From Actinopolymorpha pittospori (GTDB lineage Bacteria > Actinomycetota > Actinomycetes > Propionibacteriales > Actinopolymorphaceae): a stretch of DNA of 64,000 nt. Location: assembly GCF_014873875.1 (NCBI RefSeq), contig NZ_JADBEM010000001.1:6076001-6140000 (forward strand), in the 5' to 3' direction. Under the pieces are notes generated by a model. It did not search any database. It worked only from the letters and a program-made list of their open reading frames with translations, and had not been told where the DNA came from. Each line of letters begins with the position of its first letter. Positions within the stretch are counted from its first letter, which is position 1. Position numbers and translations under genes: made by a program. This document shows, in pieces, positions 50,628 through 58,798 of the stretch.

Positions 50628-51620
50628 TCAGTCGATGACGACGACCATCTTTCCGTTGGCCTCGTTGGCCTCGTTGGCCTCGTTGGCTTCCATCACCCGA
50701 TGCGCCTCCCTGATCTCCTCGAAGTGGAAGACCCTGGACGGCTTCGCCTGGTAGCGCCCGGCGGCCACGTCGGCCGCGATCTCCCCCAGAGGAACGTCGG
50801 AGAGCGGGAAGCCCGGCGTGCCGAAGACGAAGCTTCCGAAGAAGCTGAAGTGCACTCCGCTCGGCATCTGCAGCAACGGGTTGAATTCCGCGATGGGGGC
50901 GAGGCCGCCCAGCCACCCGGCGAGACACACCCTCCCGCCGCGCCGGACCATCGCCAGCGAGTCGAGCAGCGTGCTGTTTCCCACGAGGTCGAGAACCGCG
51001 TCGAGCTCACGGCGTTCGAGGATCCGCTGGGACAGGTCGGTGCCCTCGATCTCGACGCGTTCCGCGCCCAGCGCCTCGAGTTTGCCGGCACGCTCCTTGC
51101 TCCGGGTCGTCGCGATGACCTTCGCTCCCGCGTTCACCGCCATGTTCAGTGCGGCCAGTCCGAACGACGAGGTGGCCCCGCGAAGCACCAGCGTCTGGCC
51201 GCGGGAGATCTCGAGGTTGCGGAAGAGGCAGGTCCATGCTGTCGCGTACGTCTCCGGAATGGCCGCGAGCTCGGCCCAGGACAGCTCCGACTCGATCGCC
51301 GCGACGTTCGACGCCGGCGCGCGCGTGTATGCGGCGTAGCTGCCGTTGATGGTGCGGCCCAGGCCGCCCATGAGCGCGGCGACCTTGGTCCCCACCTGGA
51401 ACTCCCCACCGGGACAGGCGTCCACGACACCGACGCACTCGATGCCGCTCACCTCGGCCGCCTCCGCCCACTCTCCCCGGCGCATGTGCATCTCGGCGTG
51501 GTTCACCCCGAATGCCATCACCTTGATGACAACTGTCCCTTCTACTGGCTCCGGCTTCGGTATCTCCTTGAACACCAGCCTGTCGAGGCCGCCGAATCCG
51601 GCCAGTACCACTGCCTTCAC
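50628..51620 (-). CDS. MDR-family zinc-independent oxidoreductase
   Basis: 330 residues. GTG 51620 is chosen as GGAGG lies eight bases upstream; in-frame starts at 51635 and 51668 add nonconserved residues. It is a quinone-reductase/enoyl-reductase-like MDR: VMAFGVNHAEMHMRRGEW, the NADPH loop LRGATSSFGLAALNMAV and LDLVGNSTLLDSLAMVRRGG. Zinc-binding residues are missing. A 9-bp tandem repeat near the 3' end encodes EANEANEANEAN. It might reduce the aldehyde or an alkene made by the LuxC/LuxE system. It is probably co-transcribed with LuxE, 52 bp away. Confidence 0.85.
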   Translation of the reverse strand: MKAVVLAGFGGLDRLVFKEIPKPEPVEGTVVIKVMAFGVNHAEMHMRRGEWAEAAEVSGIECVGVVDACPGGEFQVGTKVAALMGGLGRTINGSYAAYTRAPASNVAAIESELSWAELAAIPETYATAWTCLFRNLEISRGQTLVLRGATSSFGLAALNMAVNAGAKVIATTRSKERAGKLEALGAERVEIEGTDLSQRILERRELDAVLDLVGNSTLLDSLAMVRRGGRVCLAGWLGGLAPIAEFNPLLQMPSGVHFSFFGSFVFGTPGFPLSDVPLGEIAADVAAGRYQAKPSRVFHFEEIREAHRVMEANEANEANEANGKMVVVID

Positions 51621-51773
51621 TCTGAACACCTCCATGCCTGCGGGCGCGATGCGTTTGACTTTCACCATCGAGCCTAGGAACGCAGATCCGCGGCCGGACG
51701 CCAGAGATCATGAAAGTTTCGGGGTCTGATCGTAGGTTTCGCGAATGCCGTGAGACCGTGTGCCGTCAGCGGA

Positions 51774-52259
51774 TCAGTGTCGCGACATGGTGCTGGAAGC
51801 CGGCGGAAGCGGCTGCTCGTGGATGACGAGGGGTTCGATCAGCAACGCTCGCCACGATGTCAGCTCGGCGGATCGCCGCAGCCGCTGGGCGAGTGACCGC
51901 GGCCGCAGGTCGTTGCTGAGCAGAGAGTCTGTCGCCAGCCACACGGCGCGATAGCTGCCGGAGTCCGAGTCTGCCGGGCTTCCCATCTCCGGCCCGCCGC
52001 CGGTGCCGAAGGTCCCGCCCACGGACCGGGCCAGGAAGTAGTACTGCTCGCTGCCGCCGAAGTGCACGGTCGCGACGAGCCCGTCGATGGACACGTCCAG
52101 GCCCAACTCCTCGGCCGCCTCTCGCACCGCGGCCTACGCGGGCTCCTCGCCAGGCTCGATCTGACCGCCGGGCAACACGTGGTAGCGGCTGCCCGATCTC
52201 ACCCGCTCGATGGCGGCGACGAACCCGTTCGCGACCAGGATCACTCCAGCACGTGGCAC
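51774..52259 (-). pseudogene. Nudix hydrolase with in-frame amber codon
   Basis: GTG 52259 starts VPRAGVILVANGFVAAIE and reads into the Nudix box GGQIEPGEEPA. There TAG (52136-52134) takes the place of a sense codon, usually Glu, after which the box continues in frame with AVREAAEELGL and a normal C-terminus to 51774. The catalytic REAAEEL half is thus separated from the start. GTG 52127 could give a 117-residue C-terminal piece without the front of the box, which would be inactive. A point mutation (or sequencing error) explains the loss. Confidence 0.8.
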
Positions 52260-52452
52260 GTGCGCATGCTAGATCCGTTCGTCTGCTTTGTCGACGACTC
52301 GCCCTTCGCACCGTTCCGGTGCTTGGCGCCGATGTGCGCAGGTCTGCCTCACGTGGCGACAATGGCGGCTTGACAGATGATCGCCGCGATCACGGGCGCG
52401 TGATCGGAATCCCCGGAACAACGAGGAACCACAGACCGGTTGAGCAGGTGTC

Positions 52453-53106
52453 ATGGAATGGCTGACTGGTTGGTTGCTGGGCCTTCACGGCCTTCCCCTG
52501 TACGCGCTGGTCGGTCTGATCGTGTTCGCGGAGGACGCGCTGTTCGTCGGGTTCGTGTTCCCCGGGGAGATCGCCGCCATCCTCGGTGGAGTCGCGGCCA
52601 GCGCCGGGCACGCGAACCTTGCGGTGATGATCACCGTGGTGGTGGTCGCCGCGATCGTCGGTGACACCGTGGGCTACGAGGTCGGCAGGCACCTGGGTCC
52701 GCGACTCCTGTCCGCCCGTGCGCTCGGCCGGCACCGGCGACGAGTGGACTCCGCACGTGACCTCATGGCCCGCCGGGGCGGCACCGCGGTGTTCCTCGGC
52801 CGGTTCGTCGCGTTCTTCCGGGCCACCATGCCGGCGTTGGCCGGCGCTTCGCGGATGCCCTATCCACGGTTCCTCGCCTACAACGCCGCGGGCGGCGTCA
52901 CCTGGGGCGTCGCCGCCGTCCTGGTCGGCGAGCTCGCGGGCTCGTCGTACGCGGTGGTGGAGAAGACGTTCGGCCGGGTGACGGCTCTCGTCGTCCTCGC
53001 GGCGGTGCTGATGGTGATCGCGGTCTGGCGCGTTCGCCGCCACCGTCGTCACCGCGGTGACGGCGAGACGGAGGTCGACCGCCCCTCCGCGCCAGAGGGA
53101 GGTTGA
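52453..53106 (+). CDS. DedA-family membrane protein
   Basis: 217 residues from ATG 52453, four to five membrane spans. The conserved DedA features are FAEDALFVGFVFPGE near the N-terminus, the G-x-x-x-G-Y-x-x-G-R motif (GDTVGYEVGRHLG) and FLGRFVAFFRATMPALAGASRMPY with the functional Arg residues. DedA proteins flip undecaprenyl phosphate or phospholipids using the proton gradient. The tail is Arg/His-rich. It is convergent with the XRE regulator; the stop codons touch. Confidence 0.88.
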   Translation: MEWLTGWLLGLHGLPLYALVGLIVFAEDALFVGFVFPGEIAAILGGVAASAGHANLAVMITVVVVAAIVGDTVGYEVGRHLGPRLLSARALGRHRRRVDSARDLMARRGGTAVFLGRFVAFFRATMPALAGASRMPYPRFLAYNAAGGVTWGVAAVLVGELAGSSYAVVEKTFGRVTALVVLAAVLMVIAVWRVRRHRRHRGDGETEVDRPSAPEGG

Positions 53107-53967
53107 TCAGACCCGACTGGGCCGAACCGCGCGTCCGGGGGAGTCCTGCCAGCTGGAAAGATCCGCGAGCGCCTCTTCGGATCGAGAGCGAGACTTGGGC
53201 AGATAGACGAACAGCGTCTGTTCCTCGTCGTCGTGGGAACGCAGCGCCTCGACCTCGAACTCGAGGTCACCAACCATCGGATGATGCAGGTGTTTCTCCC
53301 CGCATCGGGTCACCACTCGCTGGCTCTCCCACCACTTCCGAAACTCCGGGCTCTTCGCCGAGAGTTCGCCGACGAGCTCAGATGTACGAGGGTCATCCGG
53401 CCGCCGGACGGCGTCCAGCCGTAGGCACCCGACGATGTCGGAAGCTACCTCTTCCCAGTTGCGATAGATGGCTCGCGCGCGTTCGTCGAGCAGGAGCCAC
53501 CGGGTGGCGTTGCGTTCCCGGGCCGGCATGGCGGAGAAGTTCGTCAGTAGGACGCGCGCCATCTGGTTGGCCGCGAGCACGTCGGTCCGTCGACCGAGGA
53601 CGTACGCGGGCATGTCGCCGAAGGTGTCCATGAGCCGGAGCAGACCGGGCCGGACCGCCTGCGCGGCTTGCGGTTGACGCTTCGGCCTGTTCCGCGCGCG
53701 AGCAAGCTCGACGAGGTACCTGCGTTCGATGTCCTCCAGGCCCAGCGCGGATCCGAGAGCGTCAAGCACACCTTCCGACGGCGAGATGGGCCGGCCCTGC
53801 TCGAGCCGGGTGTAGTAGTCGACACTCACCCCGGCGAGACGTGCCAGCTCCTCCCGCCGTAGGCCGGGCACCCGCCGCGGCACGACCGACTGGAGGCCGA
53901 GGGAGTGCGGGCTGGTCCGCTCCCGGCGCGAGCGGAGGAAGTCGCCCAGCTCGGCGTTCGGATCCAT
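53107..53967 (-). CDS. XRE regulator with MmyB-like ligand-binding domain
   Basis: 286 residues from ATG 53967. The N-terminal HTH is VPGLRREELARLAGVSVDYYTRLEQGR, the typical form in this actinobacterial family. The C-terminal 180 residues form an MmyB-like PAS/ligand-binding domain (DTFGDMPAYVLGRRTDVLAAN, FVYLP). These repressors commonly control a divergent SDR gene, and here an SDR starts 158 bp away in the opposite direction, which is the likely target. Confidence 0.88.
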   Translation of the reverse strand: MDPNAELGDFLRSRRERTSPHSLGLQSVVPRRVPGLRREELARLAGVSVDYYTRLEQGRPISPSEGVLDALGSALGLEDIERRYLVELARARNRPKRQPQAAQAVRPGLLRLMDTFGDMPAYVLGRRTDVLAANQMARVLLTNFSAMPARERNATRWLLLDERARAIYRNWEEVASDIVGCLRLDAVRRPDDPRTSELVGELSAKSPEFRKWWESQRVVTRCGEKHLHHPMVGDLEFEVEALRSHDDEEQTLFVYLPKSRSRSEEALADLSSWQDSPGRAVRPSRV

Positions 53968-54124
53968 ACGTCCACGGTAACCGCGCCGACCTTGGTCACC
54001 GGCTCGCACGTGGCCCTCCCAATCCTAGGAAGCGGTGGGCTCGCTGCCGTACCCCGTGGCTGCCGTTCTCCCTGTTGGCTGAAGAGACATGAACACGACG
54101 GCACACAGCAGCAGGAGAACCGCA

Positions 54125-54943
54125 ATGTCCACGACCTGGCTCATCACCGGAGCTTCCTCCGGATTCGGCCGGCTGCTCGCCGAGCGGGTGGCATCGGCCG
54201 GCAACCACGTGATTGCCGTGGCCCGCCGTGCCGACCGGCTCGCCGAACTGGCGACGCTCGCGCCGAACCACATCACGCCGGTGATCCTCGATCTCACCAG
54301 CGAGGGGGCCGGACCGATCGTCGAGGAGGCCCTCCGCACGGCCGGAGGTCTGGATGTCCTTGTCAACAACGCCGGTTATGGGCTGTTCGCCACGGTCGAA
54401 CAGACCGACGACCAGAGCGCCAGGGCCATCTTCGAGACCAACTTCTTCGCCATGCTCAGCGTCCTGCGCACCGCGCTGCCCGCGCTGCGTGAGTCCGCCG
54501 GCCGGATCGTCCAGGTCTCCTCGTTCCTCGGACAGGTCTCCTGGCCCGCCACCGGTCTGTACTCCGCGACGAAGAGCGCGGTGGAACTGCTCTCCGACAC
54601 CCTGGCGCTCGAACTGGCACCCACTGGCGTTCGGGTGTCGACCATTCAACCGGGCGTCTCCCGCACGGGCTTCGCGTCCTCGGTGCGTTTCGTCGCGCCC
54701 AACCAGACCTACGCTCCGACCGCCGGCGCCTTCCTCAGCGAGCTCTCGAACCGCCCGATCGAGGGGTACGGCGATCCAGGCCTGGTCGTGGACGCGATCC
54801 TCGCCGTGGTCGCCCACCCGCAGCCGCCCCGACGCCTGGCCGTCGGAAGCGAGGCGTTCGAAGGAGTCCGCGGCGTCCTGCAAGCACAGCTTGACGAGCT
54901 GCGCCGATGGGAGCCCCTCAGCCTGGGACTGACGGAGACCTGA
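54125..54943 (+). CDS. SDR-family oxidoreductase
   Basis: 272 residues from ATG 54125 with GGAG upstream. NAD(P) site ITGASSGFGRLLAERV, NNAGYGLFATVE, catalytic YSATK and IQPGVSRTGF. The length and GFG variant of the cofactor loop place it in the classical SDR group that modifies ketones or alcohols of secondary or xenobiotic compounds. Divergent from the XRE/MmyB-like repressor that probably regulates it. An IS110 element separates it from a related SDR gene downstream. Confidence 0.9.
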   Translation: MSTTWLITGASSGFGRLLAERVASAGNHVIAVARRADRLAELATLAPNHITPVILDLTSEGAGPIVEEALRTAGGLDVLVNNAGYGLFATVEQTDDQSARAIFETNFFAMLSVLRTALPALRESAGRIVQVSSFLGQVSWPATGLYSATKSAVELLSDTLALELAPTGVRVSTIQPGVSRTGFASSVRFVAPNQTYAPTAGAFLSELSNRPIEGYGDPGLVVDAILAVVAHPQPPRRLAVGSEAFEGVRGVLQAQLDELRRWEPLSLGLTET

Positions 54944-55017
54944 CGTTCACCTCGACCCCCACCATGAGCCGGTTGACGCTGGCTCGACCGCTGAAAGACA
55001 TCCCTGGAGTTTGAATG

Positions 55018-56262
55018 TCAAGCCGCAACCGCAGATTCCTCTGGTTTGGCCGAGCGGTGAGCCCAGGCGGTTTCCTCGTTGTAGCGGGTGCGGGTCTTGA
55101 GGCAGCCGTGCAGGATGCCGACGAGCCGGTTGGCGACGTGTCTGCATGCTGCGAAGTGGTCGGTGCCGCGGGCTCGCAGCTCGTCGTAGAGGGCTCGTGC
55201 ACCGGGCGAGGCGGTCATGGCGGGGACGACCTGGCTGAGCAGGGCGTCGATGAGCCTGTCGTTGTGAACGTAGCGGGCGGCGACGACCTTCTTCTTGCCC
55301 GAGGCGCGGGTGATGGGGCTGGTGCCGGCATAGTTCTTGCGGGCTTTGGCGCTGGTGTAGCGGTGCTGGTCGTCGCCGAACTCGGCGAGCACCCGGGCAC
55401 CGAGAATGGGCCCCAGGCCCGGCTGAGACAGGACGATCTCAGCGTCCGGGTGTTGGCCAAAATGTTGCTCCACCTGCCCTTGCAGGGTCTTGATCTGCTC
55501 GTTCAGTGTGGCCAGCACGGCAGTGGCAGCGCGGATGGTGGTCGCGTACGCCTGTGCCACCACGGCGGGCTGGCCGAGGTGCTCGGCGCGCAGGGCGGCC
55601 TGGATCTTGCCCGCTTTGGTGTCGATGTCGCCGCGTCGACGTGCTCGTTTCAGCGCCGTGCGGATCTGGGTGAGCGTCAGCTTCGCCGCCGACGCGGGGT
55701 CTGGTGCCTTGGCCAAAAGTTCCAGCGCATCGGGCGTGGTCAGCTCTTCGAACGCCTCGAGCGCAGCCGGGAAGTAGTCCCGCAGGGCGTGCCGCAGCCG
55801 CTGCATGTGCCGGGTCCGCTCCCAGATCATGCTCTTGTGGGCACGAGACACCACCTTGATCGCTGCCGCCTCGGCACTGTCGCCGGCCACCGGGCGCAGC
55901 TGGTGGGAATCGGTGCGCACCATGTCGGCCAGCATGTGCGCATCGGCGCCGTCGCTTTTGGCGCCAGACATCCCGTACCGTTCCCGGTATCGCGAAGCCT
56001 GCAAGGGATTCACCGCACACACCCGGTACCCGGCAGCGATCAACGCCTGCACCCATGGGCCCTTATCGGTCTCGATCCCGATCACCACCTGCTCGGCGGT
56101 CTCGTCGGCGTCTTCACCGAGCTGCTCGCCGATCAGCGCGTGCAGCCGGGCCATCCCGGCCACGCCCTCGGGCAGCCGCGCTCTGGCAAGCCGCCTGCCA
56201 GAGGCATCCATCAGCTCGATGTCGTGGTGGTCTTCGGCCCAGTCATCTCCTACGAACAGCAA
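55018..56262 (-). CDS. IS110-family transposase
   Basis: 414 residues, start TTG 56262 behind GGGAGG. The N-terminal RuvC-like DEDD domain is present: FVGDDWAEDHHDIEL (first Asp), VIGIETDKGPW (Glu) and KSDGADAHMLADMVR (Asp pair). The C-terminal Tnp domain has VLSQPGLGPILGARVLAEFG and the SPITRASGKKK motif with the nucleophile Ser region. It looks intact. IS110 elements move as circles and use a bridge RNA from their non-coding end to choose target and donor. It sits between two SDR genes. Confidence 0.92.
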   Translation of the reverse strand: MLFVGDDWAEDHHDIELMDASGRRLARARLPEGVAGMARLHALIGEQLGEDADETAEQVVIGIETDKGPWVQALIAAGYRVCAVNPLQASRYRERYGMSGAKSDGADAHMLADMVRTDSHQLRPVAGDSAEAAAIKVVSRAHKSMIWERTRHMQRLRHALRDYFPAALEAFEELTTPDALELLAKAPDPASAAKLTLTQIRTALKRARRRGDIDTKAGKIQAALRAEHLGQPAVVAQAYATTIRAATAVLATLNEQIKTLQGQVEQHFGQHPDAEIVLSQPGLGPILGARVLAEFGDDQHRYTSAKARKNYAGTSPITRASGKKKVVAARYVHNDRLIDALLSQVVPAMTASPGARALYDELRARGTDHFAACRHVANRLVGILHGCLKTRTRYNEETAWAHRSAKPEESAVAA

Positions 56263-56520
56263 CGCGCCTCCCAGGCTCGATGTTGGTCATGGTCAACATC
56301 GGCGGCCGTACGAGAGAACCATCGGCGACCTAATGAACCAGTGCTCACGCCCACCAGGGACAAGCACGACATCCCATCAGCGATCAACTCTCTCGGTCAC
56401 CGGCGGGGGCACGATCTTTCATCGGAACTCCCACAGGGGTTCAGGAGCAACAAGTGCTCACCCGCCGGCGGCCACCAAACCCGAAGTCTGCCCGAACCCG
56501 GGCCGACCCCGTTAACAACC
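56263..56520 (-). mobile_element. Non-coding upstream end of the IS110 element, candidate bridge RNA region
   Basis: About 260 bp upstream of the transposase with no gene. In the IS110 group the bridge RNA comes from the non-coding end before the transposase. Possible local stems are seen, for example CCGGCGGGGG with a later CCCGCCGGCGG, but the exact element end and RNA boundaries cannot be set by eye. Part of this stretch must be the promoter of the next SDR gene. Confidence 0.4.
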
Positions 56521-56533
56521 ATTAGGAGCACCC

Positions 56534-57394
56534 ATGAAGACCTGGTTCATCACCGGTTGTTCGAGCGGCTTCGGCCGCCACCTGGCCGAGGAGGTGCTGG
56601 CCCGGGGCCACCAGGTGGTGGTCACCGCCCGGAACGTCAACCGCTGCACGCCACTCGTCGAAGGGGTGGGAAGCCGCGCGCTGGTGCTGCCGCTGGACGT
56701 CACCGACCACGCCCAGGCGGGCACGGCGGTCGCGGCCGCGCACGAGGCCTTCGGGGGTATCGACGTTCTGGTCAACAACGCCGGCATCGGTTACTTCGGT
56801 GCGGTCGAGGAAAGTGCCGAGGCCGAGGTACGCCGTATGTTCGAGATCAACGTGTTCGGCCTGTGTCACCTCACCCGGGCCGTTCTGCCTGGGATGCGGG
56901 CGCGCCGCACCGGGACCATCGTCAACTTCTCCACCATCGGCGGGCTGCGCTCGTTCCCCTGTCTGGGCTATTACAACGCCACCAAGTTCGCTGTCGAGGG
57001 ACTCTCCGAAGCGCTGTGGCAGGAGGTCGAACCCCTCGGGCTGCGCGTCCTGATCGTCGAACCGGGTCCGTTCCGCACCGACTGGGCCGGACGCTCGGCC
57101 GAGCAGACACCGCCCACCGACGAGATCGCCGACTACGCCAACACCGCCGGAACCCAACGTGCCGCCCTGCGCACCAACGCCGGACGAGAGCCCGGCGACC
57201 CTCGCCGCGCGGCCGCGGCGATCGCCTCCACCGTCGAGGCCAGGAACCCTCCGCACCGGCTGCTCCTGGGCGGGACCGCCTACGAGATGGCCATGCACAA
57301 GCTCGACGAACTCCGGGCCGAGTTCACGAACTGGGAGCCGCTCACCCGCAGCGCCGACTTTCCCGTCGACGACCAGAGCCTGATTCACCTGTGA
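56534..57394 (+). CDS. SDR-family oxidoreductase
   Basis: 286 residues from ATG 56534 with TTAGGAG upstream. NAD(P) site ITGCSSGFGRHLAEEV, NNAGIGYFGAVE, catalytic YYNATKFAVEG and VEPGPFRTDW, the common actinobacterial oxidoreductase/SDR form. It is related to the SDR at 54125 but not a recent copy. Its natural promoter may have been affected by the IS110 insertion just upstream. Confidence 0.9.
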   Translation: MKTWFITGCSSGFGRHLAEEVLARGHQVVVTARNVNRCTPLVEGVGSRALVLPLDVTDHAQAGTAVAAAHEAFGGIDVLVNNAGIGYFGAVEESAEAEVRRMFEINVFGLCHLTRAVLPGMRARRTGTIVNFSTIGGLRSFPCLGYYNATKFAVEGLSEALWQEVEPLGLRVLIVEPGPFRTDWAGRSAEQTPPTDEIADYANTAGTQRAALRTNAGREPGDPRRAAAAIASTVEARNPPHRLLLGGTAYEMAMHKLDELRAEFTNWEPLTRSADFPVDDQSLIHL

Positions 57395-57562
57395 CACCCG
57401 CTCAGGCGAGTAGTCCAGGCATGTGACGGGCGACGCCTCCACGATCGGCCCCTCCGATCACTCCGCTGGACCGACCTTATGGACCGGTCCACGAGCAGAC
57501 ATCGGGCCGATGGTCGCCGGCCGGGAGCGAGATAGCGTGGACGCGCCGAAAGGGGAGAGTCC

Positions 57563-58798
57563 ATGAAGGCGGTGGCCTGGCACGGCAAGCGTGACGTGCG
57601 GGTTGACGAGGTGCCCGAGCCGAAGATCGAAGAGCCCACCGATGCTCTGGTGAGGGTCACCACGGCGGGAATCTGTGGGTCTGATCTGCATGTCTATGAG
57701 GTGCTTGGTCGCCCCTACATGGAAGAGGGCGATGTACTCGGACACGAGACGATCGGCATCGTCGAGGCAGTCGGGCACGATGTCACCAATGTCAGCCCCG
57801 GTGATCGGGTGGTCCTCCCGTTCAACATCTCCTGCGGCCGATGCTTCATGTGTGCCCACGAGCTCTACAGCCAGTGCGAGACGACCCAGGTGCGCGAGCA
57901 CGGCAAGGGAGCGGCTCTCTTCGGCTACACCAGGTTGTACGGCAGCGTGCCCGGTGGACAGGCCGAGTTGATCCGGGTTCCGCAGGCGCAGTTCGGTCCG
58001 ATCCGGGTGCCTCACGGCCCGTCCGACGAACGGTTCGTCTACCTCTCCGACGTACTTCCGACCGCCTGGCAGGCGGTCGCCTACGCCGAGCCACCGCGCG
58101 ACGGCAGCCTGGCGATCTTCGGCCTGGGGCCGATCGGGCAGATGTGTGGCCGGGTGGCTCGCCACCTCGGCGTGGCGCGCGTGTTCGGCATCGATCTCGT
58201 CCGCGAGCGCCTGCAGCTTGCCCGGCGGTACGGCATCGAGACCCTGGATCTGCGCGAGTGCGACGACATCGCGACGGCACTGCGTGATCTCACCGACGGA
58301 CGCGGGCCCGACGCCGTCATCGATGCCGTCGGGATGGAGGCCCACGGTGCCTCGGTGGCGAAGCTGACCCACCAGATCGTGGGGGCTCTACCGAGCCGGA
58401 TGGCGCTGTTGGTGGCCGAGCGGGCCGGTATCGACAGGCTCGGCGCGTTGTACGCGTGCCTCGACTCCGTACGCCGGGGCGGAACCGTCTCGATCAGCGG
58501 AGTCTACACGGGGATGATCGACCCCCTTCCGCTCATGGACATCTTCGACAAGCAGCTCCAGCTGCGCATGGGTCAGGCCAACGTCAAGCGTTGGGTGGAC
58601 GACCTGATGCCCCTGCTGACCGGCGAGGACGACCCGCTCGGTGTCCAGGACCTGGCGACGCACCGCCTTCCCCTCGCCGAAGCGCCACGTGGTTACGAGC
58701 TCTTCCAGGAGAAGAAGGAGGGCGCCATCAAGGTCCTCCTGGAGCCTGGTCAGGTCGCGGCTGACGGGGACGCCGGGCGAGCGCCGTTCGCACGATAG
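57563..58798 (+). CDS. Zinc-dependent alcohol dehydrogenase
   Basis: 411 residues from ATG 57563. The catalytic zinc site is ICGSDLHVYE and GHETIGIVEAVG; the structural zinc lobe has four Cys in CGRCFMCAHELYSQC. The NAD loop is AIFGLGPIGQMCGRVARHLG. Size and SIRVYxG-like end resemble the glutathione-independent formaldehyde dehydrogenase group. It likely oxidises small alcohols or hemiacetals. Its 3' end overlaps the convergent gene by 49 bp. Confidence 0.9.
   Translation: MKAVAWHGKRDVRVDEVPEPKIEEPTDALVRVTTAGICGSDLHVYEVLGRPYMEEGDVLGHETIGIVEAVGHDVTNVSPGDRVVLPFNISCGRCFMCAHELYSQCETTQVREHGKGAALFGYTRLYGSVPGGQAELIRVPQAQFGPIRVPHGPSDERFVYLSDVLPTAWQAVAYAEPPRDGSLAIFGLGPIGQMCGRVARHLGVARVFGIDLVRERLQLARRYGIETLDLRECDDIATALRDLTDGRGPDAVIDAVGMEAHGASVAKLTHQIVGALPSRMALLVAERAGIDRLGALYACLDSVRRGGTVSISGVYTGMIDPLPLMDIFDKQLQLRMGQANVKRWVDDLMPLLTGEDDPLGVQDLATHRLPLAEAPRGYELFQEKKEGAIKVLLEPGQVAADGDAGRAPFAR

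Noticed and set aside
36695..51620. Thiopeptide cluster
   Set aside because: No lantibiotic-type dehydratase pair and no pyridine-forming cyclase are present; the core has few Ser/Thr. A linear azole peptide fits better.
53103..53633. Plus-strand frame of 176 codons
   Set aside because: Antisense to the XRE/MmyB-like regulator, which has clear HTH and ligand-domain motifs.
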